This document shows positions 36,412 to 46,739 of a DNA stretch of 64,000 nt, piece after piece. How positions within the stretch are numbered: the first letter of the stretch is position 1; each line of letters opens with the position of its first letter. The stretch covers positions 54,176 through 118,175 of the forward strand of contig DUOB01000076.1 in assembly GCA_012839035.1 (NCBI GenBank), given 5' to 3'. Made by a program: the position numbers and the translations under genes. Source of the stretch: Propionibacterium sp. (lineage in GTDB: Bacteria > Actinomycetota > Actinomycetes > Propionibacteriales > Propionibacteriaceae). The notes beneath the pieces were generated by a model. That model was given only the letters and a program-made list of their open reading frames with translations, ran no database searches and was not told the origin of the DNA.

Positions 36412-36713
36412 CCGACGCGACCATCACGCGACACGACGACCGTTCCCGCTATGAGGCGGTGCTGGACGACCGGGTTGCCGGCCATGTCGAATTCCAGCTG
36501 GCCAACGATCTGATCGTGATCACACACACCGAGGTCGACCCTGCCTTCGAGGGGCGCGGGGTGGGCAGCGCCCTCGCGCGCACCGTCCTGGACGATGTGC
36601 GTGCCGACGGGAGCCGCAAGGTGCTGATCGTGTGCCCGTTCATCACCGCGTGGATCGGCAGGCACCCGGAATACGGGGATCTGCTCTATGGCTCACGCCA
36701 ACAGCCGGGGTGA
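36408..36713 (+). CDS. Small GNAT-type N-acetyltransferase
   Basis: A 101-residue protein. A beta-strand pair (YEAVLDDRVAGHVEFQL, LIVITHTEVDPAFEGRGVG) carries the acetyl-CoA pyrophosphate loop (EGRGVGSAL). It is followed by KVLIVCPFITAWIGRHPEY, typical of the compact YidJ-like acetyltransferase family. ATG 36408 overlaps the upstream stop. Substrate unknown. Confidence 0.88.
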   Translation: MTDATITRHDDRSRYEAVLDDRVAGHVEFQLANDLIVITHTEVDPAFEGRGVGSALARTVLDDVRADGSRKVLIVCPFITAWIGRHPEYGDLLYGSRQQPG

Positions 36714-36728
36714 CTCCGTCCCCACACC

Positions 36729-38552
36729 TCAACGGGTGCAGCGGATCTCGTCAGTCGCGTTGTATTTCCAGGACTTGTCCTCGCGCTTGACGACCTCACC
36801 GTTCACCTTGAACACGCGGTAGTAGCTGGCGGTGAAGCCCGGCGAAGCCGACTGCGGGTTGCAGTCCGCGCTGTTGTCGGTGATGGTCCGGCCGCTGTAG
36901 AAACCGCTCTTGCGCGGTTCCGGGGACTCGATATCCCACTTCTTGGTGCCCCAGATCCGCACGGTGATCGAGCCGCGGGTCCCGGGCGACGATTTGCTCG
37001 TATAGCTCTGGAGATAGATCGCGTTGTCCGTCGTGTTGCGGAACTTCACGTCGATATGCCCGGAATAGATCGTGGACTCGCGGCCGGCCGGATAGCGGTC
37101 GAAATACATCGTGTGGGGCTGGTGCTCGACATCTTCCAGTCCGGCGAACCAACCGGCGTTGAACACCGTGGTGGCCGATTGGGAAATGCCGCCCGCGTTC
37201 TCGCGCTTGAGCCGCGATCCGGACACCACCCAGCCATCGACATAGCCGGCGGCCGCGGTGCGCGGACCCAGGGCCTTGTCGAGGGAGAACACGTCGCCCG
37301 CGGGAACGGTGGTGCCGTTGATCTTCGACGCTGCGAGCGTCAGGTTGGTGTTGCGATAGGCCGCGTGGGGGTAATAGGTGGTGAATTCACCGATGACTTC
37401 TTTCGGCTTCTGCGCCTCCGCCATCTCGGTGGTGAACTTTGGCTTGCTCTCGACCAGCTCCGCAGTCACCGCACGCTCGGGCAGCAGCAGGGCAGGCATC
37501 ACGGCCTTTTCGAAATTCTCCTTCGTCAGCTCCGCACCGTTCACTGACGGAATCACCGTCGGGGTGTCGCCCTCGAAGGAATATCGGGCGTTGCGCGCCC
37601 CCTTGAGATCGAGCGTCTCGATCGCGGGCTGCGCATGTTCGTAGAGCTTTTCAGGATCGGTCCTGACCACGACCTTGCTCTCCTCCACCACGAACTCCGA
37701 GGCGTTGCCGATCATGGCCGGAGTGACCTCGAATGTTCCCTCCCCCGTCTCGACCTTGATGGGGCCCTGGAGGGCGGGCGTCGCGTACTCCTCGACGGCC
37801 TGATCGATCTTGGCATCGGTGACAATCGGGTCGATCCGCCGCACCTCACCGGTGACTTCGGTGGTGTGGGGGAAAGCCTTGCGGAGCGCGGCTGTCAGGT
37901 CGTCCTGGGCCAGCTCGATGGCCGGCTCGCCCGGGGTCCGCTTGATCTCCGCTTCCTCGAAGGTCGCGGTCGCGTCGACAGCCAGCCTGTCGGTGTCCTC
38001 GGCCAACCCCAGGACGGTCTCGGACAGCTTGGCCTCATCAACCGCCACGACCGGGGCGACCTCCCCGCCACCGGTGAGCACTCGCCAGATGTGCACGGGG
38101 GAGAAACTCTTGCCCGCGCCGCCGGCCCGGACGGTCGCGGGAACATCGATCTCGAGGCCGGACTCCGCGGGGAGCACCTCATAGGAGGCATCCTCGATCT
38201 TCACCGTGATCGGCGTGAGCACTCGCGGGACATATTCGGAGTTGAGCTTGGCCTCCGCCGCGGTCACGTCCAGGCCACCGATCGCGATCCCCGCCACACT
38301 CGTGTTGCGGGGCAGCCGGTCGCCGGCCAGCACATAACCCGCCGCGTACGCACCGCCGACGAGTGCGACCAGCAGCATGCCGACGATCAGCGCAACCCGG
38401 CCACCGCGCCCTCGACGCCGAGGCACGGTGTCCGGCTCGGCCACGATGGTGGCCGCACGCTCGGGGAGGGGCTCTGCGCGCATGGCATCGGCACCCGCTG
38501 GCTGGGTGGGATGAGGCTGGGTCGGCTCGTCGCTCAAGGCTCGCACTCTCAC
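36729..38552 (-). CDS. VanW-family protein with peptidoglycan-binding-like repeats
   Basis: A protein of about 607 residues. A short cytoplasmic N-terminus is followed by one transmembrane helix (VALIVGMLLVALVGGAYAAGYV). Two extracytoplasmic domains of the YoaR/PG_binding_4 type come next (TITVKIEDASYEVLPAESGLEI; PIKVETGEGTFEVTPAMIG), then a C-terminal VanW domain: GDVFSLDKALGPRTAAAGY, GGISQSATTVFNAGWFAGL and YFDRYPAGRESTIY. A wall-associated role is likely, though VanW itself has no defined activity. The start is uncertain: GTG 38552, GTG 38546 or an internal TTG all lie within 20 bases. Confidence 0.88.
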   Translation of the reverse strand: MRVRALSDEPTQPHPTQPAGADAMRAEPLPERAATIVAEPDTVPRRRGRGGRVALIVGMLLVALVGGAYAAGYVLAGDRLPRNTSVAGIAIGGLDVTAAEAKLNSEYVPRVLTPITVKIEDASYEVLPAESGLEIDVPATVRAGGAGKSFSPVHIWRVLTGGGEVAPVVAVDEAKLSETVLGLAEDTDRLAVDATATFEEAEIKRTPGEPAIELAQDDLTAALRKAFPHTTEVTGEVRRIDPIVTDAKIDQAVEEYATPALQGPIKVETGEGTFEVTPAMIGNASEFVVEESKVVVRTDPEKLYEHAQPAIETLDLKGARNARYSFEGDTPTVIPSVNGAELTKENFEKAVMPALLLPERAVTAELVESKPKFTTEMAEAQKPKEVIGEFTTYYPHAAYRNTNLTLAASKINGTTVPAGDVFSLDKALGPRTAAAGYVDGWVVSGSRLKRENAGGISQSATTVFNAGWFAGLEDVEHQPHTMYFDRYPAGRESTIYSGHIDVKFRNTTDNAIYLQSYTSKSSPGTRGSITVRIWGTKKWDIESPEPRKSGFYSGRTITDNSADCNPQSASPGFTASYYRVFKVNGEVVKREDKSWKYNATDEIRCTR

Positions 38553-38587
38553 TGAATGGGACGGAATACTGCTTTTGGATAGTACGG

Positions 38588-38611
38588 GACAAGGGGCTGT
38601 GTTTCCTTGTC
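38588..38611 (-). terminator. Hairpin between flavin reductase and VanW genes
   Basis: GACAAGG pairs with CCTTGTC around a 10-base loop. It lies just after the flavin reductase stop on the minus strand. No clear T-run follows. Confidence 0.35.
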
Positions 38612-38622
38612 GAAAGATCACG

Positions 38623-39171
38623 CTACGGAACAGTTCGGTCCGGGATTCCCAAGTCGAGAAAGCCGCCGCGGAAATAGGTTAATGGCGTGGCACCGTCCTG
38701 TTCATTGACCTCTGCGCCCATGACCTCGCCCAGCACAATCGTGTGATCACCCGCCGGCAACACCTCGACCGTGCGGCATTCGAGCCAGGCGAGCGCTCCC
38801 TCCACCAAGGCAGCACCCGTGTGCCCGGAGATGCGGTGGGGCACCGCCGCAAACTGCCGAAGCCGGTCGCGTCCGGGATCGGCAAAGTGCCGTGCGACGT
38901 CGCCGTGGCCGGTGGCGAGCACCGAGACCGCCCAGGTGTCGCTCGCGAGGAATTGCTGGTGGAACCGGCCCTTCTGGGAGGCCGACACCATGACGAGCGG
39001 CGGGTTGAGGGAGATCGAGGTGAAGGAATTGCAGGTCATCGCATGGTGCACACCGTCCCGATGGCAGGTGATGACCGTGACTCCCGTGGCGAAGTTCGCC
39101 ATGGCTCTGCGCAGGCCCTGGGCCGCTGCGTCCCGCTCGACCAGGTCGTCACGCTCATCCGGGCGACTCAT
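38623..39171 (-). CDS. Flavin reductase-like FMN-binding protein
   Basis: A 182-residue split-barrel protein. It contains FATGVTVITCHRDG, HAMTCNSFTSISLNPPLVMVS, RFHQQFLASDTWAVSVL and a late HTIVLGEVMGAE, the usual order in flavin reductases that supply reduced FMN to two-component monooxygenases. No monooxygenase is adjacent. It starts 28 bases after the distal binding-protein gene and may be transcribed with the transporter. Confidence 0.88.
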   Translation of the reverse strand: MSRPDERDDLVERDAAAQGLRRAMANFATGVTVITCHRDGVHHAMTCNSFTSISLNPPLVMVSASQKGRFHQQFLASDTWAVSVLATGHGDVARHFADPGRDRLRQFAAVPHRISGHTGAALVEGALAWLECRTVEVLPAGDHTIVLGEVMGAEVNEQDGATPLTYFRGGFLDLGIPDRTVP

Positions 39172-39199
39172 GTGCTCAGCTCACCGATCCTTCACGACG

Positions 39200-40843
39200 T
39201 CACGCTCGACGAATCGCGACAAGGTCCAGCCTGCCGGACGGGCCGAGCCGGACGTCCGCGACCCGGTCGGAATAGGCGAACGGGGTCGAGGCGAACCACA
39301 GCGGCATCGACGGGGGGTCGTCGTGGAGCACCAGCTCCGCCCTCCGGTACGCCTCGTTCGCGCTGTCCTGACTCGTCGCCTCGAGCGCGGCGTCGAGACT
39401 GGAGTCGAATTGGGGATTGCGATAACGCACCAGGTTCAGCGCCGACCCGGTCCGGAACTGCTGGAGGTTCGCATTGGGAGACGGATAGTCCGCTGTCCAG
39501 CCCTGCCGCACCGCACCCGTCAACTCTCCCTCCTGCAGGGCCGCCACAACCGCCTGCTGGGTGGGCAGCAGATTCACCTGGCAATCGAGTTCCAGGGCGT
39601 TCTTGAGCTGATTGCACAACGCATCCGCCCACTGCTTGTGGCCGCCATCCGCGCTCACGGTCAGGGTGAACTCGCCGGCGTACCCACCGCCCTCGCGGAA
39701 CAGGGTCCGGGCGCGACTCAGGTCATAGTCGCAGAGGTCACCGCAGGCATCCGCCTGATAACCGGGCATGGCAGGTGTGACCCAACTCGTCGCCGGGGCC
39801 CGCGTACCCGCGAACACCTGGCGCGCGAGCAGCTCCCGGTCGACCGCCATCGAGATCGCCTGGCGTACGCGGGGATCGGTCAGTTGCGGGTCCGTGGCGA
39901 CGAAATTGAGTTGCTCCAGTGATTTGGTGTCGGCGGAGCCGAAACGATTGCCCAGATCCTTCTGCCAGGCGTCATCCACCAGGAGATCGCTGGGGATGAT
40001 GTCCGTGAAATCAAGGTTGTTGGCCACGACGTCGTTGTAGGCCCGGTTGGTATCGAGCCCACGCTCGGGCTCCTCGTATTTCTTCATGCGCACCGTCGCG
40101 ACCCGTGGCTTCGGGCTGCCGGTGTAGTCCTCGAAGGCCGACAACTCGATCTCGTTGGGTGTGTTCGCCGCGATGCGGAAGGGACCGGCGCCGACGGGCA
40201 ATCGTCCGAAGGCGTCCTTGCCCTCGTCCTCGGCGAAGAAGGCATCGGGCAGCGGACTGAACACCGGATGCCCGAGCCGCGCCTGCAGGTCCACCATGGG
40301 CTGCGCAGTCTTGATGGTGAACGTCCAGTCATCGACAACGGTCAGGCCGGACAGTTGGGTGGGCCGGTCGTCCTTGGAACAGGCACCGGTCGCTGGGCAG
40401 TTCATCGCGGCCCCGCCCTCGATGATCGAGAACCAGGTCTGGGCGGGCATTCGGTTGGGACCGTACGCCGCCCAGTTCCATGCCGACACGAAGTTCCTGG
40501 CCTTCACCTCGGTCCCGTCATGGAAGTGTCGCCCGCGCGCCAGGCGCACCGTATAGGTCTGCGCATCCGCCGTCTCGATCCCGGTCGCGAGATCCATGAT
40601 CGCCGGTCCGCCCTCGGGGTCCGGTCGGACCAGCCGGGCGTTGATCGCCTCCGCCACCGCGAGACCACACGAGCCCAGGGTTTCGGCCGGCAGCAGCGGC
40701 CGCTCGGGCGAGCAGCCGCGGACGGTGATCTCACCCTGGGGTGTCTCCGGCCCGTGGAGGGGTGGGTCCGGGGGTCCGTCCGTCCCGGTGCAGCCGCTCA
40801 GCAGCAGCGCACCGGCGGCCAGTCCCGCGAGGAGACGTTTCAT
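39200..40843 (-). CDS. Second oligopeptide ABC transporter substrate-binding lipoprotein
   Basis: A 547-residue family-5 solute-binding protein. The signal peptide ends in the lipobox LLLSGC. The mature part has the family segment ARGRHFHDGTEVKARNFVSAWNW and a late LNLVRYRNPQFDSSLDAAL. It is a clear paralogue of the protein encoded at 44950-46581: both begin with a GEI-x-x-RGC-x-PE-x-PL pattern and share VVANNLDFT/VVANNLDYT. It starts 13 bases after the second ATPase gene and is the last transporter gene in the run. Confidence 0.93.
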   Translation of the reverse strand: MKRLLAGLAAGALLLSGCTGTDGPPDPPLHGPETPQGEITVRGCSPERPLLPAETLGSCGLAVAEAINARLVRPDPEGGPAIMDLATGIETADAQTYTVRLARGRHFHDGTEVKARNFVSAWNWAAYGPNRMPAQTWFSIIEGGAAMNCPATGACSKDDRPTQLSGLTVVDDWTFTIKTAQPMVDLQARLGHPVFSPLPDAFFAEDEGKDAFGRLPVGAGPFRIAANTPNEIELSAFEDYTGSPKPRVATVRMKKYEEPERGLDTNRAYNDVVANNLDFTDIIPSDLLVDDAWQKDLGNRFGSADTKSLEQLNFVATDPQLTDPRVRQAISMAVDRELLARQVFAGTRAPATSWVTPAMPGYQADACGDLCDYDLSRARTLFREGGGYAGEFTLTVSADGGHKQWADALCNQLKNALELDCQVNLLPTQQAVVAALQEGELTGAVRQGWTADYPSPNANLQQFRTGSALNLVRYRNPQFDSSLDAALEATSQDSANEAYRRAELVLHDDPPSMPLWFASTPFAYSDRVADVRLGPSGRLDLVAIRRA

Positions 40844-40856
40844 CCCGGCACCCGGC

Positions 40857-41894
40857 TCATCCCAGCACCCGGCGCGGCTCCGCGAAATGGCAGGCGGAGG
40901 CATGCTGGCTGATCCCGTCGGGTCGGTCCTCGAGGAGGGGCTCCTCGACCTTGCAGATGTCCTGGGCCTTCCAGCAACGGGTATGGAAACGGCAGCCCTT
41001 CGGGGGGTTCGCGGGGCTGGGGACATCACCGGTGAGCACAATCTGGTCGCGCTTGTCACGCAGGGTCGGGTCCGGGACGGGGACGGCCGACAGCAGCGCC
41101 TGCGTGTAGGGGTGCGTCGGGTGGGCGTAGATCTGGTCCTCGTCGCCCAGTTCGACGATCTTGCCCAGATACATGACGCCGACCCGGTCGGAAATGTGGC
41201 GCACGACCGAGAGGTCGTGGGCGATGAAGACGTACGCCAGGTCCAGTTCCCGCTGCAGGTCCTCCAACAGGTTGACGACCTGCGCCTGGACCGACACGTC
41301 GAGGGCGGAGACCGGTTCGTCGCAGATCAGCACGCTGGGATTGAGCGCGATGCCCCGGGCGATGCCGATGCGCTGCCGCTGGCCACCGGAGAACTGGTGC
41401 GGATAGCGGTTGATGTGTTCGGGGTTGAGGCCGACGAGATCGAGCAGCTCCTGGACGCGCTTGCGGCGGCCCGCCTTCGGCACCGCGTCGGGATGGATGT
41501 CGAACGGCTCGCCGACGATGTCGCCGACGGTCATGCGCGGGTTCAGGGACGTGTAGGGGTCCTGGAAGACGATCTGGATGTCGCGGCGGAGCTTGCGCAT
41601 GGCGTTGCCGCGCTGCGCGTACATGTCCACACCGTTGAAGGTCGTGCGTCCCGAGGTCGGGTCCTCAAGGCGCATCAGCAGGCGGCCGAGTGTGGACTTG
41701 CCACAGCCGGACTCCCCCACGATGCCGAGGGTTTCGCCCTTGTAGAGCTCGAACGACACCCCGTCGACGGCCTTCACATGACCGACCGTCCGGCGCAGCA
41801 CGCCCTTCTTGATCGGGTAGTGCTTGACCAGGTCCTCGGCCTTGAGGATGACGTCCTTCGTGCGTACGCCGGTCGCGGCGGACTCAGAGCTCAT
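40857..41894 (-). CDS. oppF: Oligopeptide ABC transporter ATP-binding protein (OppF-like)
   Basis: A 345-residue ATPase. Walker A is [11 protein letters not shown], the Q-loop is [14 protein letters not shown], the signature is [14 protein letters not shown], Walker B is [11 protein letters not shown], and the switch is FIAHDLSVV. The C-terminal oligopeptide-specific extension has [15 protein letters not shown]. It overlaps the upstream ATPase gene by 11 bases. Confidence 0.95.
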   Translation of the reverse strand: MSSESAATGVRTKDVILKAEDLVKHYPIKKGVLRRTVGHVKAVDGVSFELYKGETLGIVGESGCGKSTLGRLLMRLEDPTSGRTTFNGVDMYAQRGNAMRKLRRDIQIVFQDPYTSLNPRMTVGDIVGEPFDIHPDAVPKAGRRKRVQELLDLVGLNPEHINRYPHQFSGGQRQRIGIARGIALNPSVLICDEPVSALDVSVQAQVVNLLEDLQRELDLAYVFIAHDLSVVRHISDRVGVMYLGKIVELGDEDQIYAHPTHPYTQALLSAVPVPDPTLRDKRDQIVLTGDVPSPANPPKGCRFHTRCWKAQDICKVEEPLLEDRPDGISQHASACHFAEPRRVLG

Positions 41895-42957
41895 CGTTCA
41901 GCACCTCTCTCGCGAAGTGACAGGCACTCGTGCGGCCGCCGAGATCCAGCAGCGGCGGGGGCGGGTCTGCCTTGCAGATGTCCTGGGCATATTTGCAGCG
42001 GGGATGGAACGCGCACCCGGCCGGGATCCGGGTCAGGTTCGGCGGCAGACCGCCGATGGCGGACAACGTCTCGCCCTTCTGGTCCAACCGTGGGATGGAC
42101 TCGAGAAGCCCCTTGGTGTAGGGATGGGCGGGTTTGGCGTACAGATCGAAGACATTGGCCCCCTCGACGAGCCGCCCCGCGTACATGACCGCGATGCGAT
42201 CCGCGACGTCGGCGACGACGCCGAGGTCGTGGGTGATGAGGATCAGTCCCATCTTGCGCTCGTCCTGCAGGTCGGCGAGCAGCTCCATGATCTGTGCCTG
42301 GACGGTGACGTCGAGCGCGGTCGTCGGCTCGTCGGCGATCAGCACGGCCGGGTCGAGCGCGATCGCCATCGCGATCATGATGCGCTGCCGCATGCCGCCG
42401 GAGAACTGATGGGGATATGCCTTCGCGCGCTCGCGGGCCGCCGGGATCCGCACGCGCTCCATGAGGCGCACGGCCTCGTCGAGCGCATCCGACTTGTTCA
42501 GGCCACGGTGGACCCGGAACATCTCGGCGATCTGCCAGCCAACCTGGAAGACCGGGTTGAGTGCGGAGAGCGCGTCCTGGAAGATCATCGCGATCTCCGT
42601 GCCGCGGACCTTCTCCCGCACGCGGCGCGGAAGCGTCAGCAGGTCCTTGCCGCAGTACTTGATCGCACCGCCGGTGACGAACCCGGGCGGGCTGTCGAGG
42701 ATGCCCATGATCGCCTGTGCGGTGACGGACTTGCCCGAACCGGATTCGCCGAGGATCGCAAGCGTCTCGCCCTCGTCGAGGGTGAACGAGGCACCATTGA
42801 TCGCCTTCGCGACGCCCTCACGGGTACGGAATTCGACGTGCAGATCCTCGACATCCAGGAGGCGACCGTTGACCGGCTCCCAGCGCATGGTTCCGTTCGT
42901 GCGCCGGGCCGGGGTGCGGTCGTCGAGCTCTTCCTTCGCCATGCTCAACTCACTCAT
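41884..42957 (-). CDS. oppD: Oligopeptide ABC transporter ATP-binding protein (OppD-like)
   Basis: A 357-residue ATPase. Walker A is [12 protein letters not shown], the Q-loop is [12 protein letters not shown], the signature is [14 protein letters not shown], Walker B is [11 protein letters not shown], and the switch is LITHDLGVV. The C-terminal extension has [18 protein letters not shown] 42957 overlaps the permease stop by four bases. Confidence 0.95.
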   Translation of the reverse strand: MSELSMAKEELDDRTPARRTNGTMRWEPVNGRLLDVEDLHVEFRTREGVAKAINGASFTLDEGETLAILGESGSGKSVTAQAIMGILDSPPGFVTGGAIKYCGKDLLTLPRRVREKVRGTEIAMIFQDALSALNPVFQVGWQIAEMFRVHRGLNKSDALDEAVRLMERVRIPAARERAKAYPHQFSGGMRQRIMIAMAIALDPAVLIADEPTTALDVTVQAQIMELLADLQDERKMGLILITHDLGVVADVADRIAVMYAGRLVEGANVFDLYAKPAHPYTKGLLESIPRLDQKGETLSAIGGLPPNLTRIPAGCAFHPRCKYAQDICKADPPPPLLDLGGRTSACHFAREVLNDEL

Positions 42958-43913
42958 CGGGACTTGGGATCGAAGGCGTCCCGCACGGCATCGCCGAGCA
43001 TGATGAACGCCAGGACCGTGACGGACAGGAAAAGGCTGGGGAACAACAGCATGTGCGGTGCCGCGCGGAGCATGCCGAGCGCCGAGGCTGCGGAGATCAT
43101 CACACCCCACGACACGGTCGGCGGCTGCAGCCCGATGCCGAGGAACGACAGGGTGGCCTCCGTGGCGATGAACACGCCGAGGTCGATGGTGGCGACCACG
43201 ATCACCGGGGCGAAGGCGTTGGGCAGCACGTGTCCGCTGATGATCCGCCCCGGGCTGGCGCCGAGAGCCCGGGCCGCCTGCACATAGTCCTGGGGCTTGA
43301 CCTGCAGGACCGAGGCGCGCATGATGCGCGCGATTCGCGGCCAGCCGAGGATGCCCAGCGCGACGACGACCTTGCCGACCACGAGCAGATAGGGCGTGGT
43401 GAAGTCGGAGGGGAAGGTATAGAGGATGAGGATGCCACCGAGCAGCAGCGGCACCGCGAAGAAGATGTCACCGAGCCGGGACAGCACCGCGTCCAGCCAT
43501 TTGCCATAGAACCCGGCGAAGATGCCGATGACGCTGCCGAGGACAAGGGTGAACGCCGTCGCCAGCACCCCGACGAGAATCGAGGCGCGCGCCCCATAGA
43601 TCGTGCGGGCATAGACATCGAAGCCTTGGCCATCCCGACCGAACCACGCCGTGGGTCCGGGCTTCTCCCGGATCCGGTTCTGGTCCGCGAGGTAGGGATC
43701 GGGCTCCGGGGAGAAAAACGTGAACAGCTGGGGCGCGATCGCCATCGTCACCATGATCAGGATCAGGATCGACGAGATCCAGAAGATCGGCTGGCGGCGG
43801 AGTTTCTCCCACGCATCGGAGCCCAGCGAGCGGGCCTTGTCGGACGTCGGCTCTGCGCCGGCCGTGATGCCGACACTTTCGGGGGCCACGTCGGTCGTGG
43901 AGCGTTCAGTCAT
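42954..43913 (-). CDS. oppC: Oligopeptide ABC transporter permease (OppC-like)
   Basis: A 319-residue integral membrane protein with a cytoplasmic N-terminus of about 40 residues and six predicted helices. The EAA loop reads DYVQAARALGASPGRIISGHVLPNAFAP. It overlaps the OppB-like gene by eight bases. Confidence 0.95.
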   Translation of the reverse strand: MTERSTTDVAPESVGITAGAEPTSDKARSLGSDAWEKLRRQPIFWISSILILIMVTMAIAPQLFTFFSPEPDPYLADQNRIREKPGPTAWFGRDGQGFDVYARTIYGARASILVGVLATAFTLVLGSVIGIFAGFYGKWLDAVLSRLGDIFFAVPLLLGGILILYTFPSDFTTPYLLVVGKVVVALGILGWPRIARIMRASVLQVKPQDYVQAARALGASPGRIISGHVLPNAFAPVIVVATIDLGVFIATEATLSFLGIGLQPPTVSWGVMISAASALGMLRAAPHMLLFPSLFLSVTVLAFIMLGDAVRDAFDPKSR

Positions 43914-44826
43914 GGGAGATCCTCGGGTCGAGCACGCCGTAGAGCAGGTCGACGAGCAGACTCATGAACAGATAGACGAGCACCAGCAGGGTCACCGTGG
44001 CCACGATGGCCCCGCCGTCCTTGGTGTTGATGGAGTGCCAGATATAGCCACCGATGCCGGGGATATTGAAGATGCGCTCTGTGACGATCGCCCCACCCAT
44101 GAGAGCACCCAGGTCGAAACCGATGAAGGTGATCACGGGGATCATCGAATTCCGCAACGTGTGCAGACCGACGGTCCGTCGCCAGGTGAGGCCCTTGGCC
44201 TTGGCGGTGCGGACATAGTCCGCGCCGAGGTTCTCCACCAGGGAGTTCCGGGTCAGCCTCGCGATATAGGCCATGGACAGGGTGCCCAGCACGATGCCGG
44301 GCAATATCAACTGTTCCCACGTGCCCGCTGTCGCTGTCGTGGGGAACCAGGCCAGCCGCACACCGAAGACCAACTGGGCGACCGAGCCGAGCACGAAGCT
44401 CGGGATCGAGATGATCGCCAGGGTGCTGACGAAGACCAGGTTGTCGAGAAAACCGCCCTTGCGCAGACCGGCCAGGACGCCGGCGGCGATGCCGATGATC
44501 GCCTCGACGATGAGCGCGATGACCGCGAGCTTCATGGTGGTGGGCCAGCGGGTCAGCAGTTCGTCGGCGATCGAGACCCCGTTGAAGCTGGTGCCCAGGT
44601 CGCCGGTCAGGATCCGGCCCATATAGAGGAAGTACTGCACGAGCAGGGGCTGGTCGAGGTTGTATTCCTCCCGGAACGCCGCCACGTAGGCGTCCGGGCA
44701 GGGCCGCTCCCCGCAGCGTCCGACCGTCGGGTCGCCGAGCGAATAGACCATGGCATAGATGAGGAACGTCGTCCCCAGCAACACCGGGATCATCTGCAGC
44801 AATCGGCGCACGATATAGGTCGCCAT
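43906..44826 (-). CDS. oppB: Oligopeptide ABC transporter permease (OppB-like)
   Basis: A 306-residue membrane protein. The N-terminal helix has the family start (YIVRRLLQMIPVLLGTTFLIY). The EAA loop reads ADYVRTAKAKGLTWRRTVGLHTLRN. Six helices are predicted. It follows the binding-protein gene after 123 bases containing a GC hairpin. Confidence 0.95.
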   Translation of the reverse strand: MATYIVRRLLQMIPVLLGTTFLIYAMVYSLGDPTVGRCGERPCPDAYVAAFREEYNLDQPLLVQYFLYMGRILTGDLGTSFNGVSIADELLTRWPTTMKLAVIALIVEAIIGIAAGVLAGLRKGGFLDNLVFVSTLAIISIPSFVLGSVAQLVFGVRLAWFPTTATAGTWEQLILPGIVLGTLSMAYIARLTRNSLVENLGADYVRTAKAKGLTWRRTVGLHTLRNSMIPVITFIGFDLGALMGGAIVTERIFNIPGIGGYIWHSINTKDGGAIVATVTLLVLVYLFMSLLVDLLYGVLDPRISHD

Positions 44827-44891
44827 TCAGATTCCCCTCCCTGCACGGGGCGAACCGCGCCCCCGTAGCGTACAGACCCCCAACCGGCCAA

Positions 44892-44923
44892 CCGGCCCGC
44901 CCCCCAACCGGGGAACGGGCCGG
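44892..44923 (-). terminator. GC hairpin between oppA and oppB
   Basis: CCGGCCCG (44892-44899) pairs with CGGGCCGG (44916-44923). It lies just after the oppA stop on the minus strand. A partial terminator here would let the binding protein be made in excess over the membrane subunits; that role is inferred. Confidence 0.45.
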
Positions 44924-44949
44924 CCGCGCCGATCAGGCGATCGCAGACG

Positions 44950-46581
44950 TCACTCGTTGACCTTGATCGCGCTGAAGTCCAGCACGCCGAAGGCGTTGAT
45001 CTTCACGTCGGTGACGCGGTCGGACCAACCGACGGTGGACGTCGGATACCACAGCGGGGTGGTGGGCAGGTCCTCGCCCAGCATCTGCTCGGCCTCCTGA
45101 TAGAGCTTGTTCGCCTCGTCATCGGTGCCGGCAGCAGCGGCCTCGGTGAGCTTGGCGTTGAACTCCGGGTTGTCATACTGCGACCAGTTCGAGTCGGCGC
45201 CGGTCGCATAGATCGGGCCGAGGAAGTTCTCGATCGACGGATAGTCCATCTGCCAGCCGGTGCGGAACAGGCCCTGGAGCTCACCCGCATCGATCTGACG
45301 GTTGAAGGTCGCAAAGTCCGGGGTGACCTGGACGATGCAGTCCGCGCCGACGGCGTTCTTGATCGAGTTGCAGACGGCCTCCGCCCACTCGCGGTGCGCG
45401 CCATCGCCGTTCACGGTCAACGGCAGCGGACCCTCATAGCCACCGGACTGGTCATAGAGCTCCTTGGCCCGGGCCTCGTCGAACGTGCAGTATTCCCCGC
45501 ACGCCGAGTCGGTGGCACCATCCACCACGGAGGGAGCCCAGCCCTTGGCCGGGATGACCGAGCCGTGCATGATCTCCCGCGCGATCAGGTCGCGGTTGAT
45601 CGCCATCGACAGGGCCTGGCGCAGCTCAAGATTGTCCCGCAGCTGCTCGTCGTTCGGGGAGAACACGATGCCGGCGAATCGACCGGAGGCCCGGTTGAGG
45701 TTGCGGTCGGCCAGGTCGGACTTGTAGGCCTCGCCGATCATCTGATCCGACGGGATCTCGTTGGTGTAGTCGAGGTTGTTCGCCACGACGTCGGTATAGG
45801 CCGCCGCTGCCTCGGTATAGACGCGGAAGGTCAGCTTGTCGACGTTGGCCGGGTTGTCACCCGAATAGTCCTCGAACTTTGTCAGGACGGTGTTCTGGGT
45901 GTCCTTCGACTCGACCTGGAACGGGCCGGCGCCGATCGGGTTGTCCTCGAAGGCCTCCGGATCCTCGAAGAACGAATCGGGCATCGGTGCGAACGCCGAA
46001 TAGCCCAGGCGCACCGGCAGGTTCGAGACCTTCTCGGTGGTCCTGATGGTGAAGGTGTAGTCGTCGACCACCTCGAGACCGGTCATGGTCTCACCGGTCG
46101 CGCCCTCGGCGGAGATCTCCTCCGCGCCCTCGATGGCGGACATGAAGTAGGAGCCGGACTGACCGTTCTTGGCGGCTGCCGTGTAGTTCCAGGCGTCCAC
46201 GAAGTTCTTGGCCTTGACCTCGGTCCCGTCATGGAACATGTAGCCCTGCTTGAGCTTCACCGTGAACGTCTGGTTGTCCTCGGTCTCGATGGACTCGGCG
46301 ATGTCCATTTCGGGCTCGGCGGTCTCGGTGTTGTAGTGCACGAGCTTCGCGGTGAAAGCGTCGACGATGTCGCCACCGCAGGTCTCACTGGTGTTGCCGG
46401 GAACCAGCGGGTTCTCCGGGGTGCAGCCCCGGATCACAATTTCTCCCCCACCGTTGCCGCCGGCGGCGGTCCCGCCTTCGGTTCCTGCGCCCTGGTTGTC
46501 GCCGCCACCACACGCACTCAGCACCAGCGCCATTGCGCTGATCGAGGCGGCCGCAACGGCCAGGCGAGAGCGTCCTCGCAT
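44950..46581 (-). CDS. oppA: Oligopeptide ABC transporter substrate-binding lipoprotein
   Basis: A 543-residue lipoprotein with signal peptide MRGRSRLAVAAASISAMALV and lipobox LSAC. It has the family-5 segment KQGYMFHDGTEVKAKNFVDAWNY. ATG 46581 is preceded by an excellent site (aaggagg). First gene of the transporter operon; it captures peptides at the outer face of the membrane. The paralogue at the other end of the operon suggests that two substrate ranges share one channel. Confidence 0.95.
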   Translation of the reverse strand: MRGRSRLAVAAASISAMALVLSACGGGDNQGAGTEGGTAAGGNGGGEIVIRGCTPENPLVPGNTSETCGGDIVDAFTAKLVHYNTETAEPEMDIAESIETEDNQTFTVKLKQGYMFHDGTEVKAKNFVDAWNYTAAAKNGQSGSYFMSAIEGAEEISAEGATGETMTGLEVVDDYTFTIRTTEKVSNLPVRLGYSAFAPMPDSFFEDPEAFEDNPIGAGPFQVESKDTQNTVLTKFEDYSGDNPANVDKLTFRVYTEAAAAYTDVVANNLDYTNEIPSDQMIGEAYKSDLADRNLNRASGRFAGIVFSPNDEQLRDNLELRQALSMAINRDLIAREIMHGSVIPAKGWAPSVVDGATDSACGEYCTFDEARAKELYDQSGGYEGPLPLTVNGDGAHREWAEAVCNSIKNAVGADCIVQVTPDFATFNRQIDAGELQGLFRTGWQMDYPSIENFLGPIYATGADSNWSQYDNPEFNAKLTEAAAAGTDDEANKLYQEAEQMLGEDLPTTPLWYPTSTVGWSDRVTDVKINAFGVLDFSAIKVNE

Positions 46582-46739
46582 GGATGTCCTCCTTGACGGA
46601 TGCGCCCGGCATTGGGCGCCCTGATGATAGATCCGTTCTAAGACATCCGACCTCTGCGTGACAACCCTCCCACCCAAGCGCAACGCATTTGTGACCTGCG
46701 GGTAACCACCAGGCAAAATCGACGCCGGGACGCGAGCGC

